Source of the DNA: Numida meleagris
Lineage: Eukaryota > Chordata > Aves > Galliformes > Numididae
Assembly (NCBI RefSeq): GCF_002078875.1
Contig: NC_034421.1
Location: 14,775,218-14,839,217, forward strand
Direction of reading: 5' to 3'
DNA length: 64,000 bases
The notes beneath the pieces were generated by a model. That model was not told where the DNA came from. It made no database searches and saw only the letters and a list, made by a program, of their open reading frames with translations. The position numbers and the translations under genes were made by a program. Position 1 is the first letter of the stretch. Each line of letters starts with the position of its first letter. This document shows, in pieces, positions 1 to 64,000 of the stretch.

Positions 1-899
1 CAATATCTCTCACATGTAGGATATTCACAAGGACAGTTTGCAAAAGGGCATCAAGATGAATAAGGATGTAATGAAATGTTGTCATCACAGCAGTGAGAAT
101 GGGTGAATGTTGATACCATATGCATTTTGGAGCATTATTTCCCATTTCAATCCCCTTGTTAGATTCTGTTAAAATGTATTACATAATTGAGTACCACATA
201 CATTAATTTGCCTTTTATAATTTGATCCGCGGGTGCTGGAGTCCAGTGTTTTTCTCTGAGAGCATGCTTCTGCTTATGGAAATTGGTTGATGAAGTTCTG
301 TGGCTGCGATGCTGCTTTCAAGGGCTCAGGTGCTGGATTTTTCAGCACTTAGGGTGGCCAGTTTTGCTCTCTGGTTTTCTCTCTTGATTCATCGCTGTCT
401 GAATAGGGCCCTTGGTCCTTTCACTGCAGAAACCTCAGCCTCTTCACCTTGAAAGAATAATTACCTAAATTGAGACAACTGTTACGTATGGACGCAAAGG
501 ATTGCCCTGATTTCCATAGACCCCGGGCAGAAACATGCCGGTCTGAAAGTGTTTGGAGGTTTGCATTAATAATTGGGTTGCAAAATTAGGTTCTAACTCT
601 TGACTCCACCCTCTTCCAGAAATATTCCTCCTGGATCAGGCCTCAGACTGAGCAACAGCCAGTTTAGATGACTTTCCTTGCCTTTTAGTGAGATGATGGA
701 GAATTTAAAGGTGTAAATGGGGAAGAACTGACTTGTTTGTGACCTTCATAGCGTGCACTTTGAAAGCCTCCCCAGTCTGAGGCTTGTTAGGGTGCACAGG
801 CCTGGGACAGCTATCTGCCATGGAGCACCCAGCGGTGGGTCGGGGTCAGGATGCTGAAGACTGAGCTTCGATTCCTTAAGAGGATCTAAAGGGACTGAA
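1..899. other. Upstream flank, nothing recognised
   Basis: Ordinary AT-rich to mixed sequence without a supportable exon, repeat or RNA gene. Short open frames between about 750 and 1070 look like chance frames at the edge of the GC-rich island. In mammals a different gene lies upstream of MAPK8IP3, but I cannot recognise any coding exon of it here. Confidence 0.5.
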
Positions 900-1050
900 A
901 CACAGAGCCAGATTTGCTGTGGCCATGTCCTGGCACCAGGAAAGGTGTTCCCGCAGCAGCAGCGTGGCTGTGCGGGTTTCTGACACGGCCAGGAGCAGCG
1001 CCTCGTGGGCCCGGGGGCTGCGGGGCTCCGTGTGCTGAGGGGCTGAGGGC

Positions 1051-1075
1051 ACGGCACGGCACGGCACGGCACGGC
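1051..1075. repeat. Tandem pentamer (ACGGC)x5
   Basis: Five perfect copies of ACGGC, preceded by GGC that extends the pattern slightly, inside the CpG island about 650 bases upstream of the start codon. A short, CpG-containing microsatellite likely to vary in length. Confidence 0.95.
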
Positions 1076-1312
1076 GGAGCGGGGCGGCCCCGCGGTGCGT
1101 TAGGCCCCGAGCAGAGGAGCTGAGGGGACGGGAGGGGAGGCCTCGTGGCGGCTGCGGCTCCTCATACGGAGCGGAGGGGCAGCGACAGGGCCCGCGGGAG
1201 CAGCACGGAGCTGTGACAGGGGAGGGCCGGCGGGTGAGGGAAAGGCTCTGCCTCAGAGGGCAGCGTGCACGGCCCCGCGCTGCCGGAGCTCACGGACACC
1301 GCTCTCAGCCAT

Positions 1313-1413
1313 AGGGTCTGGGTGGTGCCGTGTGGGGCCGGGGGTTGGGCGAGATGGTCCTTGTGGGTCCCCTCCCACTCGGCACGTCCTGGGGTTCCAT
1401 GATTCCAGGATTC
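1313..1413 (+). repeat. CR1 LINE 3' end, sense, inside the CpG island
   Basis: The stretch contains the CR1 3' signature in GC-shifted form: GGGTTGGGCGAGATGGTCC, then TTGTGGGTCCC, a CTCCCACTC block and the ATGATTC-type terminal octamers. Only the last 100 bases or so of the element remain, typical of 5'-truncated CR1. It lies about 300 bases upstream of the start codon. Confidence 0.75.
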
Positions 1414-1718
1414 TCCGCGCACTACCATAGCACGGCCCGATACGCGCTGAGGGCACCGGAACAACCCCGCGCGGCGCTGCCCGGGTCGCCGGTCAACGGG
1501 AAACGCCACCTCCGCCCCCCGAGCTCCGCACAGACCCCGCCCCGCGCGGCCGCAGCTCCGCGCCCCTCAGCCCCGCGGCTCCGTGAGGGGCGGCGCTGCG
1601 CGCCTCATTGGCTCCCGGCGACGGCGGCGGGGCGGAGTCCGGCGGGGGCCTCGGTAGCGGCGGAGCGGAGCCGAGCGGATCGACGCGGGGCGCAGCTCAG
1701 CGCTCTGAGGCCGGCAGG

Positions 1719-63865
<62,147 letters not shown>

Positions 63866-64000
63866 GTAGGTTGTCTGGGGCCAGTGCATCCCTTCAGTTA
63901 CTGCCAGCTCTGTTCTCATAAGCTGTTATGAGAGCAAGCATGATCTTCTGATAAAGCGTCAAACTTATTTCAATTTTGTGTCCAAATAGCATTACAGATG
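63866..64000 (+). other. MAPK8IP3: Start of intron 22
   Basis: 135 bases of intron at the window edge, nothing recognised. Confidence 0.75.

Noticed and set aside
1608..1718. In-frame N-terminal extension of JIP3 upstream of the ATG
   Set aside because: The frame is open but begins at TTG, not ATG; mammalian JIP3 starts at the position matching 1719.

Overview
The window is vertebrate nuclear DNA, almost certainly from a bird and most likely chicken or a close galliform. It is dominated by one large spliced gene with canonical GT-AG introns. Its repeats are avian: many CR1 LINE fragments in both orientations and a short mariner-type element that matches the chicken Galluhop family as I remember it. 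I see no second gene, no RNA gene, and nothing prokaryotic or viral beyond a probable old LTR fragment.

The gene is MAPK8IP3 (JIP3/JSAP1), on the + strand, from its CpG-island promoter and start codon (ATG at 1719) through about 948 codons in 25 exons. It runs off the right edge after the exon at 63679-63865. JIP3 is a JNK-pathway scaffold and a kinesin-1/dynein cargo adaptor for axonal transport. The window holds the RH1 domain and first coiled coil (exons 1-4), the JNK docking motif (exon 5), a Ser/Thr-rich linker (exons 6-8), the second coiled coil/leucine zipper (exons 11-13), the RH2 Rab-binding region (exons 14-15) and the linker towards the C-terminal WD40-like domain (exons 16-22). 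The WD40-like domain itself lies outside the window.

Layout: 1-900, unrecognised upstream DNA; about 930-2330, CpG island with promoter, exon 1 and the start of intron 1; 2037-21897, a 19.9 kb first intron with an LTR-like element broken by two CR1s and a long antisense CR1; 21898-23786, exons 2-4; 23787-35335, introns around a 24-nt microexon and exon 5; 35336-40976, exons 6-8; 40977-50957, introns holding a mariner element, another long antisense CR1 and two microexons of 12 and 18 nt; 50958-63865, exons 11-22, closely spaced.

The most interesting signal is a set of frame-preserving splice options: microexons of 24, 12 and 18 nt, a NAGNAG acceptor (3 nt) and two alternative donors (93 nt and 27 nt). 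They cluster around the JNK docking motif and the coiled coils. The 24-nt microexon has a TGC-rich, pyrimidine-rich upstream region and three TGCATG motifs within 42 nt, which resembles neuronal SRRM4/RBFOX-controlled splicing. Exon calls rest on reading frame, splice sites and remembered mammalian JIP3 sequence; no alignment or search was run.
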